Shown here: in pieces, positions 1 through 7,535 of the stretch
Layout: the number at the start of each line of letters is the position of its first letter
Position numbering within the stretch: position 1 is the first letter of the stretch
Assembly (NCBI GenBank): GCA_016207465.1
Contig: JACQPP010000082.1
Span: 1 to 21,460, forward strand
Length of the DNA stretch: 21,460 nucleotides
Direction of reading: 5' to 3'
DNA from: Methanobacteriota archaeon
Lineage (GTDB): Archaea > Halobacteriota > Syntropharchaeia > JACQPP01
Notes under the pieces: model-generated
Told to the model about the DNA's origin: nothing
Database searches by the model: none
Seen by the model: only the letters and a program-made list of their open reading frames with translations
Made by a program: the position numbers and the translations under genes

Positions 1-35
1 AATACAGTCTATATAAAAAGTTTATAATAAAGAAT

Positions 36-47
36 GTTTTATATAAC
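36..47 (-). promoter_or_regulatory. Candidate TATA element for a leftward gene beyond the window
   Basis: The first 60 bases are strongly A/T-rich in an otherwise GC-rich window. They contain several TATA-like strings; the best on the minus strand reads GTTATATAAAAC. No coding region starts to its left inside the window, so the promoter would serve a gene outside it. A plus-strand TATA-like string also exists at about 9-19, but no plus-strand gene follows it. The assignment is inferred from composition and position only. Confidence 0.35.
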
Positions 48-53
48 AATATA

Positions 54-72
54 ATTTCGGATCTGCCGAAAT
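54..72. repeat. Perfect 7-bp inverted repeat (ATTTCGG / CCGAAAT)
   Basis: The arms are at 54-60 and 66-72 with a 5-base spacer. On the minus strand the dyad lies downstream of the acyl-CoA dehydrogenase and is followed by a T/A-rich stretch. It could therefore be a transcript 3' end or an operator. The sequence alone does not decide between the two. Confidence 0.5.
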
Positions 73-74
73 AC

Positions 75-117
75 CGCGGAGGTCCAGGGGAGCCCTTCCC
101 GGGAGAGGGGGACCGCG
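75..117. repeat. GC-rich imperfect stem-loop
   Basis: CGCGG at 75-79 pairs with CCGCG at 113-117, and TCC at 83-85 pairs with GGA at 110-112, leaving a 3-base bulge. The interior (about 93-109) is itself close to palindromic. The element sits in a GC-rich block between two A/T-rich segments. It could be a structured RNA element or part of the 3' region of the leftward transcript. The pairing is visible by eye; no folding energy was computed. Confidence 0.35.
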
Positions 118-177
118 CCCTTCCCGCCGAGGGTCCTGGCGGATTCCGGGCGGAGGCAGGCCTCCAAGAAAGAGGGT

Positions 178-206
178 TTAGGTATAACCTAACTTATCGT
201 TATAGG
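178..206. promoter_or_regulatory. Overlapping dyads, operator-like
   Basis: TTAGGT (178-183), a 3-base spacer and ACCTAA (187-192) form a perfect inverted repeat. The second arm, extended to CCTAAC (188-193), also mirrors GTTATAGG (199-206) with one extra base. Three related half-sites in 29 bp look like a regulator binding site. It lies just beyond the 3' end of the acyl-CoA dehydrogenase, so the regulated gene would be leftward and outside the window. Function is inferred. Confidence 0.35.
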
Positions 207-231
207 AAGATATAATCAGTATCGGTGGACC

Positions 232-1482
232 TTATCTGAGTTGTTCCCGGGTGTATCCGAGGATGCGGCGGGCCACGATGAGGGTGTTGATTTGTCCCGT
301 CCCCTCGTAGATGTCGTTGACCTTGGCGTCGCGGAACCATTTTTCGAGGAGGGCCTTGCTGGAGACGCCCAGGGGGCCGACGATTTCGCAGCACTTCTGG
401 GTGATGGCGGGGACGACGGAGCCCGCCTTGACCTTGGCCATGGCGGCCTCAAGGGCGTTGGGGCGCTTCATGTCGGCGAGCCATCCAGCGCGGCGGGCGA
501 GGAGGCGGGCGGCGTGGAGGTCCTCCTCCATCTTCATGAAGTCCCACTCGACGGCGGTGAGGCGGGACGGGGAGAGGCCGTAGCGGATGGTGATGCCCTG
601 CTCCCGGAGGTAGTCGCGGGTGAAGTCGAGGGCGGCGCGGCCGACGCCGACGGCAAAGGAGGCCACGATGGGCCTCGTGCTGTCGAAGGTGGCCATGACC
701 CCCTCGAAGCCCTTCTTCTCCTTCTGGAGGACCTCCATGCCGCCGAGGATGTTCTCCAGGGGGATGCGGGCGTCGTCGAGGACGATGGAGACGGTGTTGG
801 AGGCGTGGAGCCCCATCTTCTTCTCCACTTTGCTCACGCGGACGCCGGGGGTCCCGGCCTCCACGATGAAGGACTTGATGCCTGCCCGGCCCGCGCCGGG
901 GTCAATGGTGGCCCAGACGATGACGAAGCCCTTGGACTGCTCGAGGGCGAATCCGCCGCTGGTGCAGAAGATTTTCTCTCCGTTGAGGACCCACTCGTTT
1001 CCCTCGCGGCGGGCGGTGGTGCGGATGGAGGAGGTGTCGGAGCCGCAGCCGGGCTCGGTGATGGCGAAGGCCCCCCAGGTGGGCTCGTCCCCGGGGAAGC
1101 GGCCGAGGAACTTCTGCTTCTGCTCCTCGCTCCCGGCGGCGGCCACGGCGGCCCCCCCCACCTGGGGGCCGGGGAGGCAGATGGATAGGCCGGCGTCGCC
1201 CCAGGTCATCTCCTCGGTGATGACGGTGGCCATGAAGTTGCCAAAGCCGGTGTTGATGCTGGCGCCGCTCACGGAGTCCTTCCTGCTTCCCGGGTCCCTG
1301 CGTCCCAGGCCGGAGCCTCCCATGGCCTTCAGCAGGCTGTGGACCTTGCGGATGAGGTCCCATGGGACCTCGTTCTCGTGCTCGTCGTAGTGGCGGGAGA
1401 TGGGGCGGAGCTGGTTGCGGGCCACGGTGTGCATGGTCTTCCGGAGCCCCTCGATGTTGCGGGGGATTTCGAAGTCCACCAT
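232..1482 (-). CDS. Acyl-CoA dehydrogenase
   Basis: This is a 416-residue FAD-dependent acyl-CoA dehydrogenase, expected to catalyse alpha,beta-desaturation of an acyl-CoA in the cytoplasm and pass electrons to an electron-transfer flavoprotein. Length and organisation match the family: a helical N-terminal domain, then a beta domain with the flavin/substrate motif ITEPGCGSD (residues 141-149), then a helical C-terminal domain. The C-terminal motif DIYEGTGQIN places the expected catalytic base at Glu393, equivalent to the YEGT glutamate of medium-chain enzymes. The ATG at 1482 is preceded by a GGTGAGG ribosome-binding sequence (plus-strand 1494-1500) at 11 bases. No beta-oxidation partner genes lie beside it here, so substrate chain length cannot be assigned. 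It could act in fatty acid or branched-chain amino acid breakdown. Confidence 0.94.
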   Translation of the reverse strand: MVDFEIPRNIEGLRKTMHTVARNQLRPISRHYDEHENEVPWDLIRKVHSLLKAMGGSGLGRRDPGSRKDSVSGASINTGFGNFMATVITEEMTWGDAGLSICLPGPQVGGAAVAAAGSEEQKQKFLGRFPGDEPTWGAFAITEPGCGSDTSSIRTTARREGNEWVLNGEKIFCTSGGFALEQSKGFVIVWATIDPGAGRAGIKSFIVEAGTPGVRVSKVEKKMGLHASNTVSIVLDDARIPLENILGGMEVLQKEKKGFEGVMATFDSTRPIVASFAVGVGRAALDFTRDYLREQGITIRYGLSPSRLTAVEWDFMKMEEDLHAARLLARRAGWLADMKRPNALEAAMAKVKAGSVVPAITQKCCEIVGPLGVSSKALLEKWFRDAKVNDIYEGTGQINTLIVARRILGYTREQLR

Positions 1483-1588
1483 GCTTTTTCCGTCCTCACC
1501 TGTGGTTCGGGCGGAAAAACATAAAGGTTGTCCCCGGATGCGCAGGGGGAAGATTCATCGCTTCCGGTGCGCTGTGTGGAATTCGGGC
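1483..1588. promoter_or_regulatory. Divergent intergenic region with a shared TATA-like box
   Basis: An A-rich string at about 1515-1526 reads CCTTTATGTTTTT on the minus strand. It lies about 39 bp from the acyl-CoA dehydrogenase ATG, a reasonable archaeal TATA position with a short leader. The same string lies about 68 bp from the rightward lipoprotein ATG and may serve both directions. No other clear box was seen for the rightward gene. Confidence 0.4.
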
Positions 1589-2419
1589 ATGGTGGTTTCC
1601 TCGTTCCCCCGTCCTCTGGCGGCGGGGGCAGTGACGGTGGGGGCGGTTCTATTCTCCCTCCTGCTCTCGGGCTGTTTCAATTCCCCGGTTCCCCGTCCCG
1701 AGCCCCTGGAGTATCTCGGCCCATCCCCACCCCGGCCTCTCCTCGACGAGGCCCTGAACCTGACCCTGGCCCGGGGATACCAGCTGGACTGGGTTCTCAT
1801 GGCGTCGTGGGCGAACCAGACCTACCGCCACGAGGGGCTCCGGCGCTACGTGGAGGAGGGATACGCGCTGGCGCGGAAGAACCCGGGGGTCTTCGACGTC
1901 AATATGCTGCGGTTTGTGCGGGAGGACCACCCCTTGAGAGGGGTCCCCTGCACTCCTTATCCGTCGGAGACGGACTGCATCATCTCCCAGGCGCTCCACT
2001 GCGACCGGGTCGCCCCGGAGTCGGGCATCCTCGGGAGAATTCGCGGGAACGCCACCCGCAGCCACGACGCGGCCACCCATGCCCTGGTGGCCCTGGTGGA
2101 GCTCCGCAACCGGGGATGCGTGAAGCCCGCCGACATCGTCCCGGTCCTCAACGAAACCACTCTCTACCTGGCGGGGTGGCTCGCCAATTCCACGCACCCC
2201 ACCGGCCCGGGGACCTACATGCTGATGCGGGCGGGGCGATACGACCTGGTGGAGCCCCGCTGGATGGCATCCGTCGAGGAGAGTCTGAAGTCGCGGCTCG
2301 CCTCCCCGGAGCCCATTGACCCCCACGAGAGCCTGCTGGAAGTCCTGGCCCTGGCGCGATGGGAGGCGCACGGGGGGCGCGGGGCGGCGGGAGACAGAGG
2401 CCTTTCGGCGGACTCCTGA
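1589..2419 (+). CDS. Predicted exported lipoprotein of unknown function
   Basis: I do not recognise this 276-residue protein. From the ATG at 1589 it starts with a hydrophobic segment ending in LLLSGC, which looks like a lipobox with Cys29 as the lipid attachment site, so it should be anchored outside the cytoplasmic membrane. The mature part is mostly helical in character. It has four further cysteines (121, 130, 138, 177) that could form disulfides, and five N-glycosylation sequons (Asn57, 76, 154, 188, 200). The frame stays open upstream and an alternative ATG at 1538 exists. I prefer 1589 because it puts the signal peptide at the N-terminus and upstream codon usage looks non-coding. It resembles the helical-repeat exoproteins at 16394 and 17774 in style, but I could not show homology by eye. 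Confidence 0.7.
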   Translation: MVVSSFPRPLAAGAVTVGAVLFSLLLSGCFNSPVPRPEPLEYLGPSPPRPLLDEALNLTLARGYQLDWVLMASWANQTYRHEGLRRYVEEGYALARKNPGVFDVNMLRFVREDHPLRGVPCTPYPSETDCIISQALHCDRVAPESGILGRIRGNATRSHDAATHALVALVELRNRGCVKPADIVPVLNETTLYLAGWLANSTHPTGPGTYMLMRAGRYDLVEPRWMASVEESLKSRLASPEPIDPHESLLEVLALARWEAHGGRGAAGDRGLSADS

Positions 2420-2517
2420 CCCCTGGAAGACTCGGAGGACCCTCCCGAATCGGAAATAAGGCGAGGTTCGGCATCCGCCACGTGACCCTGCAGACCGAGG
2501 TGGGGGTCGTGAAGATT

Positions 2518-2529
2518 GGGCCGCGGCCC
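2518..2529. repeat. 12-bp perfect palindrome between convergent genes
   Basis: GGGCCGCGGCCC lies in the 176-bp space between the lipoprotein and the convergent radical SAM gene. It could be part of a transcription end for either side, but no T-rich tract follows it. The rest of 2420-2595 shows no gene I can support. Confidence 0.3.
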
Positions 2530-2595
2530 CCGGTCCCCTGATGGGCGGCGGCCAGGACCCGATGGAGTCGGCGCACCGCCACCTCCCGGGGAACC

Positions 2596-4059
2596 TTACA
2601 CGGCGACGATGTCGCGGAGGTACCGCTCCACCATGAGGCCAAAGAAGCGGTGCTTCACGCGGAAGCGGGCCAAGGGGCGGTAGAGGGCGGCCAGGGCCTT
2701 CACCGCCGCCGAGCCGCTGTACTCCTTGAACTTGTTGTCCAGGAAGATGGAGGCGATGTAGAGGTTTTCGAGCATCCGTCGCCTCTCGGGGGAAAGGTAG
2801 GGGAGGTTGGAGGTGCTGAGGTGGTAGTCGGCCCAGCCATCGAGCCGCGTGGGGGGTATCCACCCGTGCTTGATGGCCAGGTGATACATGTCGGTGCCCG
2901 GATAAGGGGTGAAGTTGTAGATGGGGGAGGTGCGGGCGTTGGGGTTGTCCCGGATGAGCTGGAAGATGAGGCGGATGCTCGCCTGGAGGTCCTCGTCGGT
3001 CTCCGTGGGGAACCCAGCGAGGAAGCTGTAGAAGGCAATCACGTCGAACTTGCTGAGCCGCCGGTTCGATGCCACGATGTCGTCCACCGTCTGCATCCGC
3101 TTGCCGCTGGCCGTGATTTTGACCATGTCGAGGATGCGCTGGGAGCCCGACTCGGCGCCGAAGGTGAGGCGGACGCAGCCACCCTTGGCCAGGGTCCGCA
3201 GGTAGTCGTCGCTCATGCGCTTGAAGGAGTCGAAGGTGATCCCCCCGTCCTGCCAGACGATGTCGTGGCTCTCCCTGGCCATCCCCCGGGCGAAGGCCTC
3301 GACTCGCTTGAGGTCAATGCAGAATTCGTCATCCACCAGGTAGATGGACTCGGCCCCCAGCTCGCCCACCCGCTGGACTTCCTCGAGGATGCGCTCGGGG
3401 GTCCAGGACCTCCATTTCCTCTCGTTGAAGACCTGGTTGTAGCAGTAGGTGCAGTTGAAGGGGCACCCCCGGGAGGTCTGCATGTAGATGGTCCTCCGGC
3501 CGTCGAACAGGGGGAGGTACTTGCGGACGTCCACCAGGTGGTAGGGGACCGGCGGCAGGGAGTTCATGTCCAGGAAAGGGCGTTCCGGGGTCCGCCGGAT
3601 GTGGCTGTTCTCCTTGAAGCAGAGCCCGCGAATCTCACCGAGGGGTTTCTCCTGTTCGAGGACTCGCACGAGTTCGTGGAAGGTCTGCTCTCCCTCGCCC
3701 ACCACCACGATGTCCACATGGGGGTGCGCAGCGGTCTGCTCCGGGAGGAGGCTCGGGTGGACGCCCCCCCAGACCATGGGGACCTCGGAGTCCTCTTTGA
3801 CGATGGAGGAGGCATCCAGGGCGTGGCGTATCTCGACACCGGTCATGGAGGTGGTGGCCACGCAGATGGGCTGGGACTTGAGTTCCTGCTTGAGGTGTTC
3901 TCTCCACTGAGGGTCGAGGCGCTGGTCGATGAGTTTCACCTTGTGTTCGCGTTCCACGAGGGTGGCCGCCGTGAGGAGGCCGAGGGGGAGGGCTGGGGCG
4001 CTCCGCACCCGGTCCATGCTTCCCACATAAGGTTGGACCAGAATCACGTCGGCGCTCAT
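2596..4059 (-). CDS. Cobalamin-binding radical SAM protein (second of tandem pair)
   Basis: This 487-residue cytoplasmic enzyme has an N-terminal cobalamin-binding-type Rossmann domain (about 1-165, with GGVHPSLLPEQ near 98-108 and VVGEGE near 119-124). The radical SAM domain follows, with the [4Fe-4S] motif CPFNCTYC (Cys199, 203, 206) and later strands LVDDEF (241-246) and FGAESGS (300-306). The C-terminus is helical. Family members commonly methylate unactivated carbon or rearrange lipids, cofactors and natural products; the substrate here is unknown. The reading frame stays open far upstream into the neighbouring gene, but the ATG at 4059 begins the conserved domain and has a strong TATA box behind it. 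It follows a related gene in the same direction, so duplication is likely. Confidence 0.9.
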   Translation of the reverse strand: MSADVILVQPYVGSMDRVRSAPALPLGLLTAATLVEREHKVKLIDQRLDPQWREHLKQELKSQPICVATTSMTGVEIRHALDASSIVKEDSEVPMVWGGVHPSLLPEQTAAHPHVDIVVVGEGEQTFHELVRVLEQEKPLGEIRGLCFKENSHIRRTPERPFLDMNSLPPVPYHLVDVRKYLPLFDGRRTIYMQTSRGCPFNCTYCYNQVFNERKWRSWTPERILEEVQRVGELGAESIYLVDDEFCIDLKRVEAFARGMARESHDIVWQDGGITFDSFKRMSDDYLRTLAKGGCVRLTFGAESGSQRILDMVKITASGKRMQTVDDIVASNRRLSKFDVIAFYSFLAGFPTETDEDLQASIRLIFQLIRDNPNARTSPIYNFTPYPGTDMYHLAIKHGWIPPTRLDGWADYHLSTSNLPYLSPERRRMLENLYIASIFLDNKFKEYSGSAAVKALAALYRPLARFRVKHRFFGLMVERYLRDIVAV

Positions 4060-4102
4060 GGGCTTGGAAACAGGATTCGGAGCATATTCTGTGTCTCTTA
4101 TA

Positions 4103-4110
4103 CATATAAA
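4103..4110 (-). promoter_or_regulatory. TATA box upstream of the second radical SAM gene
   Basis: TTTATATG on the minus strand is centred 47 bp upstream of the ATG at 4059 and starts only about 12 bp past the stop codon of the preceding radical SAM gene. It is one of the best archaeal box A matches in the window. It suggests independent transcription of the second gene with a leader of roughly 20 nt. No convincing Shine-Dalgarno sequence precedes the ATG. Confidence 0.6.
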
Positions 4111-4121
4111 TCTTGGGCGGA

Positions 4122-5597
4122 TTATCCGGGAGGTTCTGGTCGGGGGCTGCCTGACGCCTCCCCGGGATGGGGGACCGTCAGTGCAGGCCCTGACCCGCCG
4201 GAGAACAAGCCGGGAATGCGGCCTCCCAGATAGCGGGGGATGTCCCAGACATTGATGACATCCGGGGCTTTCCGGAGTTTGCCGCGCCGGAGGTAGAACC
4301 GGAGATAGGCATGGATTTGCAGTTTCTCCAGTTCCCGGCGGCTGATGCTTGTGGATGCCAGCGCGCCGCTGCCGCTGTGCTTGCCGTATTCCCGCCAGTC
4401 CTTCGTCTCCAGGAACATGCCCTCCTCGCCCCGCTCCGCCATCCTCATCACCTCGGTCCCCGGGTAGGCGGTCAGGATGGCAAAGTTCGCGGTGTCCGAG
4501 TCCAGTTCCAGGGCGAACTCGATGGTCTCTTGTGCGCTCTCGCGGGTCTCGCCGGGGATTCCGAGGATGTACATGGTGTGGACGCTCATGCCCGCCTCCT
4601 TTGCCCATTGGACCGCGCTCCGTGACTGCTCGATTGTAATGTTCTTCTGAGTGCGGGCGAGCAACATCTGGTTCCCCGACTCCACCCCGAAGGCGATGTG
4701 AGTGCAGCCGGCCCCCCGCATCCTCTGAAGGAGCCCCGGGTCCACCCGGTCCACCCGGGACGCACACACCCAGGTGACCTCCTCGTGGAGACCCAGGCGG
4801 ACCATTACCTCGCAGAATTCCAGGGCCCGCTTTCGGTTCACGGCAAAGGTGTCGTCCACGAAGAAAATCTGGGATGCCTCGAACTTTTCGATGTCCCACT
4901 GGATTTCCCGGATGATGTTGCCAACGGAGCGTTCCCGCAGGGTCCTCCCCTGGGAACGGTAGCAGAAGGTGCAACTGTAGGGGCATCCCCTCGTGGAGGA
5001 GGCGGGGAGCTGGAGCACCTTCTCCCGCGGCGTGAAGATGGGGCGGTATTTCTGGAGGGGGAAGAGTTCGAAGGCGGGGAATGGCAGGGAGTCCAGATCC
5101 TGGTTCCATGGCCGTGGTTCCGTGAGATGGACCTGCCCATCGGCGCGGTAGGCGATGCCGCGGATGGTGGAGACGTCCCCGCCGTTCTCCAGCGCCTCCA
5201 CGAGCTCCAGCATGGTCATTTCAGCCTCTCCGGCGATGGCGAAGTCGAAGTGGGGGAACTCCTCCAGGGTCTCCCGCGGCATTGCCCCCGGATGGTATCC
5301 CCCGGCGATGGTGGCGATTCCGCTGTCCACCTGCTTGGCCTGTCCTGCGATGAGGTGGGAGTAGTGGATTTGGGTGGTCGCCGAGGTGATTCCGATGGCG
5401 TCGGGGCTGACCGTTTCGATGCGCCGCCGTATCTTCTCCAGGTCCCGGAACCGGAGGCGTTCCGCTTGGGCGTCGAGGGCCTCGACGTGGTGTCCCGCCC
5501 GGAGCAGGACGGCCCCGATGTAGGCGAGGCCGATGTGGGGGCTGAGCTGGTTGAGGGAGATCTCCGTGGAGGGAGGCTGGACGAGGAGAACTCGCAT
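4122..5597 (-). CDS. Cobalamin-binding radical SAM protein (first of tandem pair)
   Basis: This 491-residue enzyme has the same architecture as its downstream neighbour. The cobalamin-binding-type domain occupies about 1-180, with MRVLLVQPPS at the start and GGYHPGAMPRE near 99-109. The radical SAM domain carries CPYSCTFC (Cys205, 209, 212), FVDDTF (246-251) and FGVESG (303-308). The last 30 or so residues are rich in Gly and Pro and look disordered. The conserved B12-binding histidine motif DxHxxG is not visible, as is common in class B radical SAM methyltransferases. The start at 5597 is supported by a GGAG sequence (plus-strand 5605-5608), which lies in a small hairpin with the start codon. 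The substrate is unknown; a membrane lipid or an envelope glycan is a guess from the neighbourhood only. Confidence 0.9.
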   Translation of the reverse strand: MRVLLVQPPSTEISLNQLSPHIGLAYIGAVLLRAGHHVEALDAQAERLRFRDLEKIRRRIETVSPDAIGITSATTQIHYSHLIAGQAKQVDSGIATIAGGYHPGAMPRETLEEFPHFDFAIAGEAEMTMLELVEALENGGDVSTIRGIAYRADGQVHLTEPRPWNQDLDSLPFPAFELFPLQKYRPIFTPREKVLQLPASSTRGCPYSCTFCYRSQGRTLRERSVGNIIREIQWDIEKFEASQIFFVDDTFAVNRKRALEFCEVMVRLGLHEEVTWVCASRVDRVDPGLLQRMRGAGCTHIAFGVESGNQMLLARTQKNITIEQSRSAVQWAKEAGMSVHTMYILGIPGETRESAQETIEFALELDSDTANFAILTAYPGTEVMRMAERGEEGMFLETKDWREYGKHSGSGALASTSISRRELEKLQIHAYLRFYLRRGKLRKAPDVINVWDIPRYLGGRIPGLFSGGSGPALTVPHPGEASGSPRPEPPG

Positions 5598-5612
5598 ATG
5601 GGGGCTCCATAT
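5596..5612 (-). promoter_or_regulatory. Inverted repeat covering the ribosome-binding site and start codon
   Basis: On the minus strand ATATGG and CCATAT flank a 5-base loop. The element holds the GGAG ribosome-binding sequence, and its right arm contains the first two bases of the ATG at 5597. As RNA it could occlude initiation. With only 6 base pairs it may also be chance. Confidence 0.35.
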
Positions 5613-5933
5613 CTGCCTCTTTTTCTATGACTAAAAGGTTTGCCGGCCGTCCCCTGTTTTTCCGCGACTGCACCAGGTTTTGGTAGGTCCCCTTTGCGCT
5701 GATAAAAAAGGGCAGACGATAGCGAATAGTGGAAACGTGATGGATTAGGATAGATACCGTGGGCGAGACCGCCACCGCCCGCCTCCACTGGCCTCGCTCT
5801 GGGGCGACCCTTGTCAATGAAACGAGGTCACCACCAAACTGCGCTTTGCAGGGAGTTCGGGAACCTCGGACATACGATGGGACTATGGAGTGGGTTTTTA
5901 GTGGGAGCGGGCCATTGTATCCTGCAGCGTCTC
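5598..5933. other. Divergent intergenic region, about 336 bp
   Basis: No gene is supported here. A TATA-like string CCTTTTAG on the minus strand (plus-strand 5632-5640) lies 35-43 bp from the radical SAM start. On the plus strand TTTTTA at 5895-5900 lies about 36 bp from the favoured start of the next gene, and GATAAAAAAG at 5701-5710 is a second candidate. The rightward frame is open from a TTG at 5811 and an ATG at 5817, but codons such as CGA, GGT, CTA, AGT, TTA and TGT there differ from the gene body. I treat 5811-5933 as leader or promoter. Confidence 0.45.
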
Positions 5934-7472
5934 ATGCTCATCCTCCCGCCGGGACGCCGGCTACCCGTGCTCTTCCTTGGTATCTACGGGGCGGTTCTGG
6001 TGGGCCTCTCCTTCTATGTGGCCGATGTGGGGAACGCCATGACAGTGGATCCCCATCGCCTCTACAACATCGACGAGCTGGACCGGTATTACTATGTCCG
6101 CTGTGCTCCCCAGTCTCCCCTCCTTCTCCTCAACCCGCAGGTGAGGCCGGTGCACCATCTGCTGGCGATTCCGCCGGTCCACGCCCTCTATGCGGCGGGG
6201 GTCCAGGGAATCACGGCCCACCGGCTCGTCAATGTGGCGCTGTCGGTGGCGGCCCTGGGGCTACTCTACGGCATCCTGCGGCGGCTGGAGTTTGGCCCCC
6301 GCCTCTCCCTGGCGGGGGTGGCGGTGGTGGCCTCGAATCCGGTCTACCTCGCCCTGTCCATCAGCACTCTGGGGGAGATGATGCTCCTGACCTTCCTCGC
6401 CCTCTCCATCTATCTCCACTATTCGGGCCGCCCCCGGCTCTCTCTGTGGGTCATGGGGCTTGCTCCCCTGGTGCGGTGGGAGGGTTTTCCGGTGCTGGGC
6501 GCCTGGGGCCTCTACCACCTGGTCCATGTCGTCCGGGCCCGTGAGTGGCGGAGGCTCTGGGTGCTGGGGGTGGCGGGTCTCCCGGTGCTCGCCTACCTGG
6601 CGGTCCAGGCCGCGGTGTTTGGCGACCCGGTCTATCTTATGCGGTACCAGGCGGAGGACTCCTACTATTTCCGGCTCTTCACCCCGGAGGTTTCCCAGAG
6701 GACCTTCTGGGAGAACCTGGAGGGGGTGGCACCGCCCATTCTCTATGTCTATGGTCCCCTCTATGTGGCCCTGGGGCTCCTGGGGGCCGCGTTGACGGGC
6801 CGCCGCCACCTGGCGGTAAAGGCCGCGGCCCTGATGGTGCTGGGGTTCTGGATGTATTATCTCGCATTTCTCTCCATGGAGGCCATGGACCGGCGCTTTG
6901 TTCCGGTCTTTGCCCTCGGCGTGGTTCCCGCGGTCGCCCTGCTCTCCCGCCTCTTGGCCCCGCGGAAGGAGGGGGCCTCTCGGGTCGCGGGTGGAGTGGC
7001 GGTGGCAGTCCTCGTGGGAGCCATGCTGGTCTGGAACGGGGCCGTGTTCATCCAGAAGGCGGACGCCTTCAGCGGATGCTGCAACGACAGCACCGATCTC
7101 CCCCGGGACACCATGAAGTGGATTCGGGACTACACTTCCCGTCCCGGCGCGGGCACGGTCTACTGGCCCGTGGGAGCCTACCGGCTGTTCCTCCTTGACG
7201 ACGAGTGCACCCTGACCCGGTCGGGGAGCCGCTTCTATGCCGGTCCTTCCCGGGCTGCGGGGTGTACCTATTTCCAGTGGCACTTGGACACCGTTCGGCA
7301 CAACGTCACGCCGCCCGGGGAGGGGGTTCTGATTATCCGGGGGAACCTGGAGGACTCCGAGAGCAAGAGAGAATGCGCCCCCTCCGGAACCGACCCGGAG
7401 CCATGGGCCCGTTTTCCCCAGGATCGTCTCACAGCCTACCGTGTCCACCGCGCCCCGGGCGCCCCCCCGTGA
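5934..7472 (+). CDS. Polytopic membrane protein, probable GT-C glycosyltransferase
   Basis: This 512-residue integral membrane protein has about ten hydrophobic segments, starting at residues 10-30, and a soluble C-terminal domain of roughly 140 residues. The large first extracytoplasmic loop holds the acidic motif NIDELD (45-50), followed by RPVHH (71-75), GEMM (147-150) and VRWEG (180-184). An acidic residue after the first membrane helix plus an R-(W/Y)-E-G type loop is typical of ArnT/PMT-like GT-C enzymes, which move sugars from lipid-phosphate donors at the outer face. The C-terminal domain has five cysteines. I chose ATG 5934 because it places the first helix near the N-terminus as in the paralogues; ATG 5817 and 5877 are alternatives. 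It is only distantly like the three-member family at 7530, 11787 and 14437. The assigned activity is inference. Confidence 0.75.
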   Translation: MLILPPGRRLPVLFLGIYGAVLVGLSFYVADVGNAMTVDPHRLYNIDELDRYYYVRCAPQSPLLLLNPQVRPVHHLLAIPPVHALYAAGVQGITAHRLVNVALSVAALGLLYGILRRLEFGPRLSLAGVAVVASNPVYLALSISTLGEMMLLTFLALSIYLHYSGRPRLSLWVMGLAPLVRWEGFPVLGAWGLYHLVHVVRAREWRRLWVLGVAGLPVLAYLAVQAAVFGDPVYLMRYQAEDSYYFRLFTPEVSQRTFWENLEGVAPPILYVYGPLYVALGLLGAALTGRRHLAVKAAALMVLGFWMYYLAFLSMEAMDRRFVPVFALGVVPAVALLSRLLAPRKEGASRVAGGVAVAVLVGAMLVWNGAVFIQKADAFSGCCNDSTDLPRDTMKWIRDYTSRPGAGTVYWPVGAYRLFLLDDECTLTRSGSRFYAGPSRAAGCTYFQWHLDTVRHNVTPPGEGVLIIRGNLEDSESKRECAPSGTDPEPWARFPQDRLTAYRVHRAPGAPP

Positions 7473-7507
7473 GCCGCATCCGCCCGCGCGCGTCCGGGAT
7501 GGGAGCG

Positions 7508-7535
7508 GCACCCGGGGGTGCATCGGGTGTCACCC
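7508..7535. terminator. Two adjacent GC-rich dyads between convergent genes
   Basis: GCACCC/GGGTGC (7508-7521, 2-base loop) is followed by GGGTG T CACCC (7525-7535). They lie at the 3' ends of two convergent genes separated by 57 bp, and the second overlaps the stop codon of the leftward gene. They could end or protect both transcripts. There is no U-rich tract, so classical archaeal termination is not shown. Confidence 0.3.

Noticed and set aside
2359..2541. Small plus-strand open frame of 60 codons at the end of the lipoprotein gene
   Set aside because: Its first third overlaps the lipoprotein in another frame, there is no ribosome-binding sequence, and the residues are Gly/Arg-rich. A frameshifted extension of the lipoprotein could not be supported.
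4060..5109. N-terminal extension of the second radical SAM protein to 837 residues
   Set aside because: The extra 350 residues are a Pro/Arg/Gly-rich out-of-frame reading of the first radical SAM gene. The conserved domain starts at the ATG at 4059, which has a TATA box.
2596..5597. Naming the radical SAM pair as tetraether lipid enzymes (GrsA/GrsB or Tes)
   Set aside because: The architecture is shared by many cobalamin-binding radical SAM families and I saw no diagnostic motif. A phylogeny would be required.
5760..5810. Possible tRNA-like or small RNA fold with a GCGAG/CTCGC stem
   Set aside because: There is no TTCGA-type T-loop, no anticodon arm and no CCA-end context. The pairing is short and isolated.
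5811..5933. Start of the GT-C-like gene at TTG 5811 or ATG 5817
   Set aside because: Codon usage before 5934 differs from the gene body, no ribosome-binding sequence is seen, and a TATA-like box lies inside the interval. It remains possible, as noted in the feature.
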